A DNA stretch of 64,000 bases from Umbilicaria muhlenbergii (Eukaryota; Ascomycota; Lecanoromycetes; Umbilicariales; Umbilicariaceae): contig KK106985.1 of assembly GCA_000611775.1 (NCBI GenBank), positions 186,001-250,000 on the forward strand, in the 5' to 3' direction. The position numbers and the translations under genes were made by a program. The notes beneath the pieces were generated by a model. The model ran no database searches. It saw nothing but the letters and a program-made list of their open reading frames with translations, and was not told where the DNA came from. Shown here piece after piece: positions 22,857-32,878 of the stretch; the first letter of the stretch is position 1; each line of letters starts with the position of its first letter.

Positions 22857-24485
22857 TCAATCCCTCCTCGCCTTCCCCCCACTCCCATTCACCCTCCCCA
22901 TCGCCCCATCCTCCTCCCCACCCCCCACCTCATGAACCTTCATATCCATCCCCACCCAAAACCTCCTCCCCCTCCACATCACCACCCACTCCCACCACCC
23001 TCTCCTCCCCTTCACCGTCCCCTGCACCCACCCCGGCGTCTCCCCGCCAACCTCCACCGTCCGCCCCGACTGCAGTCGCCTGAAAACAACCCAATCAACA
23101 CCCATCCACACCACGACATTAACCCACCAGATCGCCCAGAACGCCGCCCACGTGTGCGGGATACCGAGACGGGAGTGGAACCAAGGGAGGGTGGTGAGCG
23201 CAAAAGCGCCGTAGGCGGAACAGAGCAGGGATTCCACGCCCGGTTCGATGAGCGTGGCGACAGTGACGGTGAATTTGCGGACGCGGAGCCAGCGGATGCG
23301 GCGGGCGATGTATTGGGGTAAGGGGAGGGCGGAGGTGGGTTGAATGGCGAGGTCAGCGGCGAGGAGGGCGTGGTTGCCCCATTTCGGCTTTGCGTTGCCG
23401 ATTCCGTCGCGAGCCCTATCGGCTTCGGTGTCGGCGCGACGACCTTCCCAATACGCGGATTCCAGCACGCCAGCCGGCACGGGCGAGCGCCAGAGCAAGT
23501 CGCCGATCAGGTGGTCCTCGCAGATGTTGTCGGAGAAGAAATCGATCCCGGGGCTGCGGTGCGGGTTGGTGGATGTGAGGGCGTTGAGGTGGGAGCGCCG
23601 GAACATGTTGCTTTTGCCGACGATGCAGGGGGCGACGGCCGCGGTGTTGATGCCGGTGTAGAATTTCGCGTGGGTGGTGGCTTGGAACATTTCTTCGAGG
23701 CGGCCGCCGGCGGGGGCGAGGATGCGGTGAGGGAACGAGGAGAGGGGTTGGTTGGGAGGAAGGAGGGAGGTGGAGGCTGTGCTTGTGGAGGAGACGGGGG
23801 GCGAGGAGGAGTTTGTGGGGTGAGGGGTCGGGGGGACGTCGATTACGAGCGGGAGTTGGTGCACGAATTTGTACTTTCGGCCATGGCTGCCGGGGGTGAA
23901 GCCGCAGAGGCGGTCGACCATTCGCCCGGCGACGCCGGAGCTGACCCAGACGTTGCAGTCGATTATCCATATGATATCCCCTTTTGCCTCGCGGTAGCCT
24001 CTGCTCATGTTGCGGATCTTGGGGTTGGGCCCGAGGTTGTATTCTCTGCCATCTCGACCAGAGAGGTTGGGGTCCTCTTCTTCCACCAGTATTTTCGCAT
24101 CGTAGTTGGGGAAGTCTGTGAGTAGCTGCTGGAGGATTGGAAAAGCGGGATCATCGCGCGAAGATATGCAGAAGTAGATTGTGAGCTTGGAGCGCGGGTA
24201 CGTTTGGTGGAAGGTCGCAGCGAGGCAGTCGTAGAGATGGGGCTCTAGCCCTTTGACGGGGCGTAGGACGGTAACATGAGGGACACTGACAATGGGAAGT
24301 GTAGGAGAGACGGCTTTTGGAGGAACGCTTGAGAGGTTTCGTCGTCTGCCATGTTCTTAGCTAAAAGTATACCATAAAAGTGGTCTCCTTTAAGATACTC
24401 ACATCTGAATGAAACCGATAGAAATCACGGTAAAGATGAAAACGTACCAAACTAGGCAGCCCACTGCCACGAGTTCCAACCACAT
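22857..24485 (-). CDS. Ceramide glucosyltransferase (GT21)
   Basis: Transfers glucose from UDP-glucose to ceramide, making fungal glucosylceramide at the Golgi. Exon 1 24485-24403 encodes the N-terminal membrane anchor (WYVFIFTVISIGFIQ); exon 2 is 24345-22857. The acceptor ATGGCAG at 24346 is the only nearby one in phase. 523 residues. Catalytic signatures: VTVLRPVKGLEP, IIDCNVWVS (D2 region), the acidic FFSDNICEDHLIGDLL (D3) and the RRIRWLRVRK (Q/RxxRW-type) motif, followed by C-terminal membrane segments (SLLCSAYGAFALTTLPW; WWVNVVVWMGVDWVVF). A Ser/Pro-rich insert of about 50 residues (near 23740-23850) interrupts the catalytic domain, as in other filamentous fungi. The longer in-frame start at 24653 is less likely, because the anchor would be internal. 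Confidence 0.92.
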
Positions 24486-24883
24486 CGGAGTATCATGACT
24501 TGCAGAAAGCGTGCGTAGTGGTGGGGAGACTTTACGGCTTCCCCTGCGACCAGTATGCGCACGCAAGTGGATTGTTTTTCGTAGGAGGTCGGCGGAGTAC
24601 GGCGCGGACACTAGCAAAGTTCCAACCCCCTGGCCATGTTTTCCCTCTTTCATATGTTGTAGGCATCACCTGCTCCATCTCAATCGGTACCATACACGGT
24701 GCTGTTTCATGTTGTTGCGGACTTGAATCAAGTCACTAGGAACGCCTTCTCGCAGTTGATCTGTACTTGATATGTTGAGATAAGGCCCATTATAGTACCT
24801 TCTACAATCCACGTTATAATTCCTCTATAGATAAGATGATGTACATTCGGGACAATACATTCTGTTTCACTTGGGTGCTCAGA
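24486..24883. other. Intergenic, GCS promoter and hydrolase-relic 3' side
   Basis: No gene seen. Confidence 0.5.
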
Positions 24884-25828
24884 CTATGTGATTCTCTCCG
24901 CCTCAATCTGGCCAATCCAATCAGTCACCATATTACCCCAAGCTTCCTGATCACTCTTCCCTGTCCCAATCGAAAATACAGGACTGATGTGATTGTGCCC
25001 TTCCAGCACTTTGACGTCTAAATCCTTTCTCCCAATATTCCACTATTCCTCAATGAAATCCATATTTGGCTTGCTGATCTCGTCTTCCGGATCCAAAGTC
25101 GCATACAGAATTAATACCTTGGGCGAACCCCGAGCTGCCTCTGGAGATGCCTTGAGTATGCCCAATGCACAGTCTTCTTGGATTCTGTTCCCATAGTAAG
25201 CCTTGAGTGTATCTGATCATTGCTTCATGACCAAGCGGTAATGGAAAGGTGCAGTCAGAATGACCGCCCCTTTCCATTGAATGCCGTTCTTGCTCTCTGC
25301 AGCGACCGAATTGCGGACCTCCTGAAACAACGGAGACAGCATGAAGGTGGTTACGTGAACTCCACCAGCTGAATTGCCCATTATGAATAGGTCCCGGGCC
25401 GAGTCTCCATAGTGCTTTTTTACCCATTCGACTACACCAGCAACGCCCTCGCCACCAGAGGGAAACCTGGCCCCATGAGAGATGAGGCAATAGTCTGGGA
25501 TAATTGTAACAAAGCCCCTTTCAGTGAAGAAGTGACCGATATTCGCATGCACCAGCCCCTGAGGTACCTGTGGGAGGATTTTGTCGCCAACAAGGAAGCC
25601 ACCGCCATAGATAAAGACGAGGATTGGTGCAGGCTTGCCAGAGAAGTCTTTCTGCAATTTGGGAGAATAGACGTCCAACTGCTGCCTAGGACGTGCACCA
25701 TAAGAGAAGGTTTCTTCGGGTGTTGATAGGATGGATGAGGCGTTCTGCTGGATGCTAGGTACAAAAAGTTTGGCCGTGGGCTCGATGGCAGAGAAGATTT
25801 CTCGGCCGAAGGACGGGAGTTGGTCCAT
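24884..25828 (-). pseudogene. Alpha/beta-hydrolase fold esterase interrupted by two in-frame stops
   Basis: One continuous 315-codon frame with the length and order of a small carboxylesterase. The oxyanion segment is VFIYGGGFLVG (about residue 72), the nucleophile elbow is FIMGNSAGGVH (GxSxG, about 152), the acid is in LYATLDPEDE and the histidine is in LEGHNHIS. The frame is broken only by TGA at 25217-25219 and TAG at 25043-25045; the frame is the same before, between and after them, and ends at TAG 24884. Both stops are one C-to-T step from sense codons (CGA, CAG). A spliced bypass of the first stop would need a 19-bp intron, which is too short. Reads as a recently lost gene, a null allele, or less likely stop read-through. 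It lies beside a sugar transporter. Confidence 0.8.
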
Positions 25829-26616
25829 GTTCTGGCCGGGTCCGAAATGTTCAATGTGTAAGAAAGATAAGAAGCTTTTAGAAATGGCGGTATGATATCG
25901 ACAACGAATCTCTTAAATAGATACAACTTATGTAGGTTGTCTATGCGATGTTGGGAATAGCTCAACGGAGATGTTTTACATAACACAGCAGTCTGAATGG
26001 AAGCCCGCAAACTATGAACAGCAGAAGAATGGAAATAGAGCTAAAAGAAAATCCCAAAGGCCACCTGGATACGTAGTAGAAGATGGCACAGCGGGGTCTT
26101 GTAGTAGTGTGACTTTCCCAAGCTTCGCGGTAACTGAATCTTAAACCTAAATATCATGACTACCTACCTACCTTGTGTGAGGTTTAGTAACAATGTTTTG
26201 CTGAACCTTGGATGGCTTGCGATCAAGCTTCAGTTCGGCTGCTCACTTGTCGGCTATCTCTGCATCAACGTACGCAGCAGACCGTGTGACGTTTTGCCCT
26301 AAGGCGGCAAAAATATCTTCTATTGGGCTTGTCGAGATGAGATATATTTGCATATGATCAACTGCCATTTCAGTTGAGGTCTAAAGCCAACACTGGATGA
26401 AACTGCTCTTCCGGACCTCGATAGGGAGGCCTTGCAGACGTTGGTCACTGGCCCACCAACGTGGAGATATGAGCTTTCTTGACGGAAAGGCAAAAGCTTC
26501 GTGGGTCTGTGACGTGCCTTCCAACCCTTCGATATTACCATTACTTTCCAACTAATATATACTCTATATGCTGCGCTGAGCTCTGTCGTCTTCTTGCAAG
26601 TCACCCACCGGAGTGT
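25829..26616. other. Intergenic, hydrolase relic to sugar transporter
   Basis: No gene or repeat seen; AT-richer than the flanking genes. Confidence 0.5.
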
Positions 26617-28396
26617 CTACGATGAATTGCCGAGTAAAGGAGTAGACTCCGTATTGTCGCCGTCCTGTTTCTCGGACTTCGGCATGCCCTTGAACTCTCC
26701 TTTCCCCACCTTGTGGACGCGCCAAGTCTTCTCCTCTTTGGCGTCCTGGAAGAAGCCTTGGTTCTCCTCGAATGATCGGCCCCCAGTCTCGGGTGAGTAC
26801 ATCTGGGACAATGGTCAGCAAGTACACCAAAGGCCCCAAGTAGAAAAGCAGCTTACCCAGGTCCACAGTCCCGCAAAAGCATTCGTTGCCGCGAAAACCA
26901 GGAAGAGCCAGTAATCCAGATTATTAAAGCCGATGGGCGTAAGGAGCGTGACGGCGAAGTTGGCTAGGCCCCAGATGATTACAGATATAGCTGAGCCTTG
27001 AGCCCTCGCTGTTGATGGATATATCTCCCTGTGGCTTGTTAGCATGTCCGTAAGGAGAGGAAGGACAGCTCCGTACGTAGGGATCAACCAAGGCTCGGGT
27101 AGCCATCCGATGCCAAAGAGACCTGTTGCAAGATATAGCAGAAATGTGCCTGGAACTGCAACTGCCAATTTGGGTATACCGAGTTGCTTGTTGTTCATGG
27201 CAAGACCTCCCATAAGAGTAAGCAAGGCGAAGCAGGCTGATATGCCAAATGCTCCTCCAATCATTAGTACGCGCCGACCTACACGGTCGATTAATATCCA
27301 AGCAAGAGTCATCATGATAAAGTATGAGACGTAGTTGGCTTGAGTGAGATATTCCGCCATCGTGACGCCAAAGCCAAGCAGTTCGAAGATTTGTGGACCG
27401 TAGACGCTCACGGCGCCATAACCTGTCAAGGCTTGATTTACTTGCCCCATGATGGTGACCACCGTTGGATGGAATTCCTGCCCCGAAGGCCATAGCATGT
27501 CGCTGTAGTTTATAGTCTTACTCGACTCGTCATCGTGGGCTTGGATGAGTTCCTTGAGCTTGTCTTCTGCCTTGTCGTCACCGAACATGGTTCGAAGGGA
27601 GGTACGAGCGTCGTCATGGCGATCATGATAGATCAACCATCGAGGTGACTCCGGGAGCCGATAGATGAAAGATAATAGTAGTACGGGATAAACTTGCATA
27701 ACAATGATAGGTATTCGCCACGCTGCACCGCACTTTAGTATATGCTCTCAACAATCAAGTGCACTGCTTGCTTACCCCACTGATTGTACTTGGTGAGTGC
27801 AATAGTTACGCCAAGATTGATAGCGAAAGCCATATTAAGCCCAAAGATGTTGGCTTGGAATTCTTGTGCCAGAGCCCTACCGCGACCATCTTCCGAACTG
27901 AGCTCGGAAGAGTAAACGGGGATCACGGCGTCGATACCACCAACGCCAAAACCCATGATAATTCTCCCAAGAAACATAAGTACTATGGCGCCTTTGTGGA
28001 AGCCCAGGCCAGAAACAAACATCAAAAGATTGCCGATGGCCGTGATGGCCAGACACGCGAAGATGCTAGGCTTCCGGCCCTTGGCATCCGAATAGCGAGA
28101 GAACATGACAGCACCTACTGCACAGCCAAGATAGTAGACAGAGACTATGATGCCTACAACAGGTGACTCTCCACTGATGCCCATGGTCTGAAGATAATCA
28201 TAATTGGTGTTGATCAACGACATCATACCTATGAGAGTATTTGAATATATAGCAGACAAGTGTTATATTTCCAACTTTTAGACAGCGTACCTTGATCATA
28301 GCCATAAAGAGCTATTGCGGTGGCGGAGAACAGAACGATCTCGTGCTTTTTACTCATGATGGGGCGTTTAAGCCCTGGAATGTCGGGGACTTCCAT
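26617..28396 (-). CDS. MFS sugar transporter (SP family)
   Basis: Twelve-TM plasma-membrane sugar permease of the hexose-transporter type. Exons 28396-28291, 28228-27776, 27722-26857 and 26802-26617 agree in phase (536 residues). Family motifs: ALYGYDQGMMSL across intron 1, SRYSDAKGRKPSIF (loop 2-3), GRIIMGFGVGGIDAVIPVY, PESPRWLIYHDR after TM6, DRVGRRVLMIGG (loop 8-9) and the TM10 GWLPEPWLIPTYG region. In most hexose transporters the TM7 block reads QQxxGxN; here it is NQALTGYGAVSVYGPQIF, so the substrate may differ. The C-terminal tail (last 62 residues) is cytosolic, starts MYSPETGGRSFEE and is charged. Shares a 610-bp upstream region with the divergent WW-domain gene. Confidence 0.93.
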
Positions 28397-29006
28397 CTTT
28401 CCACACCCGTTTCTCGTACGGGTCCGTCCTCGGCAAAAAGAGAAGACTCGTTTCGATCTCGGGGAAGTAAGGTAGTCGTAACGAGCGAATCGCCCGCCGT
28501 AGAAGGGGACGGAGCACCGAAGGAGAGATATCTTCTGCTGCTGCAACTCAAGAAACAAGCACTACCTTCTAAGCACCAAAGAATGTGCCGTGGTCTGATG
28601 ACACGCGTTGGAAACAGGAAGAGGAAACAGAAAGAGGAAACAGGACAAAGGAAAGGAAATCGAAAGGGGAGGTCAAGCATGCAGGCCGCTGGCGGGGACG
28701 AGGAAGGTTTACACTACAGCATGTACGGCCACACGTGCCCCGAGCAGCACCGAGGGCTCATCATCATCCAGGCTGAGGAGGCCTTAAAGCGGCAGGAGCT
28801 GCACCAAGTCGAGTGGGGTGGAAGTGCCAATTTTAGGCGACGAGCTCGAACTCCCGCACCAGTGCTTCCGTGTTCATGCTCGTGCGATCATCGTCCGCTT
28901 CAACCTCGCGCTCACTTGGTACTAACAACGGGTAGTACCTCGCCGAGCTCTGATGTTCATCTTTTCCTTTGTCTAGTCACCGCTCTATGCTTGTCCCCCT
29001 TGCGAA
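28397..29006. promoter_or_regulatory. Shared upstream region of sugar transporter and WW-domain genes
   Basis: Divergent promoter interval. It contains a purine-only-type tract (about 28607-28675) in which a GAGGAAACAG-like decamer occurs about three times. No gene: the long + frame over it (28292-29029) is non-coding by composition and overlaps the transporter exon. Confidence 0.45.
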
Positions 29007-29816
29007 ATGGCTGCACGCACGTCTGTTGAAGACCCACTGCCTCGGGATGCGCCTTCAGACGGTCATGAGGCAACCGCCCCAGGTGTGTCACCGATAGAAA
29101 ATGAGGAGAAGGACTTGGATCAAAAGACCAACAGGGAAGCGAAAGAGGATCTAGAGGATGGAGAGGCAGAAGAACCTCCATTACCTCAAGAAGAGGTGCC
29201 ACCATTACCGGCAGAACCACCGCCATCGGAGGTTCCAGATGATGGATGGGCACCCGTCTGGGACGACAACGCTCAGGCTTATTACTTCTATAACCGCTTT
29301 ACCGGCGCTTCGCAATGGACCAACCCTCGAGTACCCGAATCACAGCCCGGGCCACCTGGAGTAGGCAACTATGAAAGAATACCAGAATCAGCACCCGGCA
29401 CTTCAGGAGTACCAGGCACTGAAGCACCACAACGTCCTTATGGCGGCTACGACCCAGCAATACACGGCGACTATGACCCCACAGCCCCTTACGCACAAGA
29501 ATACCAAGCCCCTGAATCCGACCCCAGCCAGCCAGCCGATCCGGCGGCCATTTATACAGCAACAGGCGTCTTCAATCGCTTTACTGGAAAATGGCAGCCG
29601 ACCACCATTACTCCCGAGAACTTCAATGACGAGAACAAGAGTAGGAGACAGATGAGCGCTTTCTTTGATGTAGACGCGGCTGCGAATAGTCATAATGGAA
29701 AGAGTCTGAAGGCGGAGAGGAGTGGGAAGAAGCTTACAAAGCAGGAATTGAAAGCCTTCAAGGAGAAACGAAAAGAGAAGAAAGAGGAGAAGAGGAGAGC
29801 GTGGCTGCGGGATTGA
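29007..29816 (+). CDS. WW-domain protein with conserved basic C-terminus
   Basis: Single exon, 269 residues. The first 75 residues are acidic and proline-rich. One WW domain at about 77-108 has both tryptophans and the aromatic block (DDGWAPVWDDNAQAYYFYN then SQWTNPRVP), so it should bind Pro-rich ligands. A Tyr/Pro-rich linker follows. The C-terminal 90 residues include a second, WW-like half motif (ATGVFNRFTGKWQPTTI), then FFDVDAAANSHNGKSLKAER and a strongly basic Lys/Arg/Glu helix ending RRAWLRD, which looks like a nuclear RNA- or splicing-linked tail. I cannot name an orthologue; a pre-mRNA-processing role is only a guess. Confidence 0.82.
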   Translation: MAARTSVEDPLPRDAPSDGHEATAPGVSPIENEEKDLDQKTNREAKEDLEDGEAEEPPLPQEEVPPLPAEPPPSEVPDDGWAPVWDDNAQAYYFYNRFTGASQWTNPRVPESQPGPPGVGNYERIPESAPGTSGVPGTEAPQRPYGGYDPAIHGDYDPTAPYAQEYQAPESDPSQPADPAAIYTATGVFNRFTGKWQPTTITPENFNDENKSRRQMSAFFDVDAAANSHNGKSLKAERSGKKLTKQELKAFKEKRKEKKEEKRRAWLRD

Positions 29817-30230
29817 AGTGTACAAAAACGCTATGTGATATGTCATTTCTGGTCGGCGTTTTGCGCAGGGCGCTTCACTTGGAGGCTCGGATAGCCCAAA
29901 TTCCCATGGAACTGGGTGAAGAGGAAGACCTCTGCATGGCCCAAGGCTTCCACTGCCCATTGAGGCTATTTCGTGGACGTAAACATTATGCTAGCAACAC
30001 CTAAGAGATCAAACTTATGATGATCCTGTACACCAATTAAATGCTTGGCAGTCCATCGTATGAGCTTTGCACTGCTTTGTTCTCATACTACCTAGCGTAA
30101 AAAGCATAGTAGGACATACGAGTGGGTCACAGTGATATCTAACAAACAGCCCTGACTTTCATAGCTAAGCGAGCACCGCAAAATCCCATTTGCCATTGCC
30201 ACGATCTCAATACCACCAGCAACTACCACA
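29817..30230. other. Intergenic, WW gene to YAR1
   Basis: No gene. Holds the WW-gene 3' region and the YAR1 promoter. Confidence 0.5.
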
Positions 30231-30944
30231 ATGCCCTCAACTACACTCCTTTCCCTCACCGAGGATGACATTGATGACCTCCTCTATTTCGCCCGCACCG
30301 GCGAGCTGCAAGACCTCCAAAACAGTCTCTCAGCTCTTGCAAAAATCTCCAACGTCCCCCAGCTCGACATCCTCTCCGCAGCTGTCGACGCCGACAGTGG
30401 CAATGGCTTACTTCATATGGCCAGCGCCAACGGGCACAATGGTACTCCCCCATACCGCCTCGATTACCTGTATTTTCTACGAAGCTAACAATCACTCCTT
30501 CATGCAGAAACGCTGAAATTCCTCCTCTCCCTACTTCCGACACCTTCAAAATCTACGCCTCCCCCGGAATCAAATCCAATCAACGCGCAAAACTCCTCCG
30601 GCAACACACCCCTGCACTGGGCCTCCCTGAACGGCCATCTTGAAGCCGTCAAGACCCTTGTCGCAGCCGGGGCAGATCCAGCACTGGTGAACAAGGCGGG
30701 CCACGACGTGGTGTATGAGGCCGAGGTGAATGGAAAAGAAGAGGTTGTAGAGTGGTTACTGAAGGAGAGTAATGGCTTAGAGAAGGGACTAGGCGCCAGT
30801 GCCGGGGAAGGAGAGAATGGCGAGGAAGATGCCGGAGAAGGGGAGGGAGATGGCGAAGAGGAAAAAGAAGGTGGTGAGAATGGAAGTGGGGTGCAGGGGT
30901 TGGAGGAGGGTGTGGAAAAGATTCAGGTGGCGGAGAAACCTTGA
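30231..30944 (+). CDS. YAR1: Ankyrin-repeat ribosome-assembly chaperone Yar1
   Basis: Yar1 chaperones ribosomal protein uS3 (Rps3) for 40S assembly. Exons 30231-30441 and 30508-30944 join in phase (GTACTC...ATGCAG), giving 215 residues, near the yeast length of 200. N-terminal helix LTEDDIDDLLYFARTGEL, then ankyrin repeats: SGNGLLHMASANGHNETLKF rebuilt over the intron, SSGNTPLHWASLNGHLEAV (about 116), and NKAGHDVVYEAEVNGKEEVV. The C-terminal 60 residues are Glu/Gly-rich, as in Yar1. The small size, two clear repeats and acidic tail favour YAR1 over other ankyrin proteins. It ends about 870 bp from convergent UBC7. Confidence 0.85.
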
Positions 30945-31814
30945 GTGTGAGACCAAAGAAAGGGACAGAATTTGGACCTCTACGGCTGTCCACACTTTCC
31001 AAGCGGCTTCGATGTCGTCGACGCCATCTCATTCGCAAACGACATATGCGCCTGGACGCAGCTTCTAGCTGTAGCAAGCTAGTAGAGGAGTCGGACCACG
31101 CGGGCCACGGGGCGCAGCATGGAGCCTACAAGAGCTTGGGCGGATAGTTGAAGTTCTTAGCACAATACAGTGCTGTAACGGGTTGGGCGCCACTGTTGTG
31201 GGTCAAGGTAGACCGCCTGCTCGTGCAGAAAGGCAAAGGAGGCCGTGGAGGTGGGATTCCAGGCATTGGGTTGGATCATCGTACTCGTCCAACCTCCGAC
31301 AAGATTCGTATCCTCAACAGGCGGAAATTGGAAGATAAGAAACAGAGATCAGGTTTCATCTCTCGTTTGCCCGATCGAGAATCCGATGCTTTGCGTGACG
31401 ACCGAGTGTAGAGAGCTCATCTCATATGACATCGCTTCCCTAAAGATCACAATTCATAAGAATGCCGTATTGCCATCTTCCCTTTTCCAAATCCATTCGA
31501 AACCCAGCACGCTTGTAACACCCGTCTCCATCCACCACCAGCCCCACCCAAACGCCTCGCTCAAAACAGCCACCCGCAGCCGCCATCATCCTCCCTCATC
31601 TCCCCACCCCCTTCCCCAGATCCTCTCCTGTTCTCCCCCCTTCCCCCTTTTGTCCCCCTCTCTTCCCACTCGCCCTCTTCCCAGCCCCATCCCCCAATTC
31701 AAAGACCCAAACTCCTCCTCACCCCCTCCCTCCAATTCTCTCCCGTTCTTCCCCCTTCCCCCTTTCCCCTCCCCTCTCTTCCCACTCCCCCTCTCCCCAG
31801 CCCCATCCCCCAAT
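30945..31814. other. Intergenic between convergent YAR1 and UBC7
   Basis: No independent gene; the 275-codon + frame (31245-32072) is compositional and crosses UBC7. The right part is C-rich and includes the first copy of a tandem duplication (listed separately). Confidence 0.5.
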
Positions 31815-31850
31815 TCAAAGCCCCAAACTCCTCCTCACCCCCTCCCTAAC
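31631..31850. repeat. 116-bp tandem duplication covering the UBC7 3' end
   Basis: Two direct copies at an offset of 116 bp: about 31631-31746 and 31747-31850. Shared blocks include CTCTCTTCCCACT, CCAGCCCCATCCCCCAATTC and CCAAACTCCTCCTCACCCCC. The gene-proximal copy contains the last ~12 codons and stop of UBC7; the distal copy lies in the 3' UTR. Copies differ at only a few sites. Confidence 0.85.
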
Positions 31851-32460
31851 CCTCCTCTCATACTCCCCTCTCCTCTCCCTCCACATCTTCGCCGCCTCCA
31901 CATTCGCCGGACTCTCATCATTCGGCTCCGCGAGCATACTCATCACGGAAATCAAAATCTTCTCGACACTCTGTATGGGACTCCACCGCTCGGACGCCTG
32001 TTCGTAGTGGTTCGGGTCGTCGCCCGGGGGGTGCAGGATGGAGATGCAGACGAGACCGTTGGGGTAGACTAATCTCAGTGTTAGCGGGATTATCCTTCAT
32101 CTACCTAACCCCTTCACATCTCCCTCCCTCATCTCATCCTCACTCTACACCTAACCCCCTCCCCCCATCCCCTCCCCCTTTCCCGCAGCAAACGCCCAAC
32201 GCCCACTCACCATTCGGATGCCACACCTCCCCCAAAAACCGCATACTCGGCGGCGCCAACGGATAATCCCTGGGGAACTTCAACTCCGCCGGAAAAACCC
32301 CCCCCTCAAAAGGCGTGCCTTCCGGTCCTTGTATCAGCGCTTCCCAGATGTAGATGTCGTCTTCGGAGATGGGCCCGGCGGTGATGCCGTCCGGGGGGTT
32401 GGTGAGCAGGTGTTTGTATTCGTGGAAAAGGCGGCGGGTGGATACGGTGGTGGTGGTCAT
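31815..32460 (-). CDS. UBC7: E2 ubiquitin-conjugating enzyme Ubc7 (UBE2G type)
   Basis: ER-linked E2 that works with Hrd1/Doa10 in ER-associated degradation. Exons 32460-32211 and 32068-31815 join over a 142-bp intron (GTGAGT...GATTAG) into 167 residues, equal to the family length. The intron falls inside the HPN-containing block: GEVWHPN then [20 protein letters not shown], which carries the catalytic Cys. The acidic insert [14 protein letters not shown] distinguishes Ubc7/UBE2G from other E2s. The C-terminal helix ends [13 protein letters not shown]. Codon use flips from C-rich to G-rich in the second exon. Confidence 0.96.
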
Positions 32461-32878
32461 GGTGGGGGCTTGGTGCCGAGGGGGGGGTGGATGGGGCGGA
32501 TGGGTTGGTTGGTTGGTTGGTTGGTTGGTCGGTGGATGGGTTGATGGTCGGCTTGGTGGATGGCGTGATTCGGATGGATGGATGGATTGCGGGATGGATT
32601 GGGGGATGGTGGGAGTGATGGGTGTAGGAGAAGGTGCTGGTTGAGTGGATGACGAGATGTGAAGAGGTATGAGGGGTGGGCGTAAAGACGGAGTGAATGG
32701 TGTTTGAGTTTATGTTCGCCGCAGCGGAATGGGCAAGTGGTAGCGAGCTGCGACATCGCTCCCAGCCAATGCAAAAAGACAGACCTCCTTCCAAAAGGCT
32801 ATGGAACTGTAGCTTCCATTGCTTGCTTGGTATAGTAGAGGCTACTATGCAATATTATGTCCGAAACGCCAAAGCTCA
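32461..32878. promoter_or_regulatory. UBC7 upstream region with (TTGG)n microsatellite
   Basis: Between the UBC7 start and the SPO11 stop. A perfect TTGG tetranucleotide run of about six to seven units lies at 32503-32529, followed by GGAT-rich sequence to about 32610. On the UBC7 sense strand this reads (CCAA)n, 40-70 bp before the start codon, probably within the 5' UTR. No gene. Confidence 0.6.

Noticed and set aside
23340-24125. 261-codon + frame opposite ceramide glucosyltransferase
   Set aside because: Val/Gly/Ala-rich shadow of a verified catalytic domain on the other strand.
28292-29029. 245-codon + frame between sugar transporter and WW gene
   Set aside because: Overlaps transporter exon 1 and the WW start; composition follows the purine tract.
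31245-32072. 275-codon + frame across the YAR1-UBC7 gap
   Set aside because: Pro/Ser low complexity from C-rich DNA and antisense to UBC7 exon 2.
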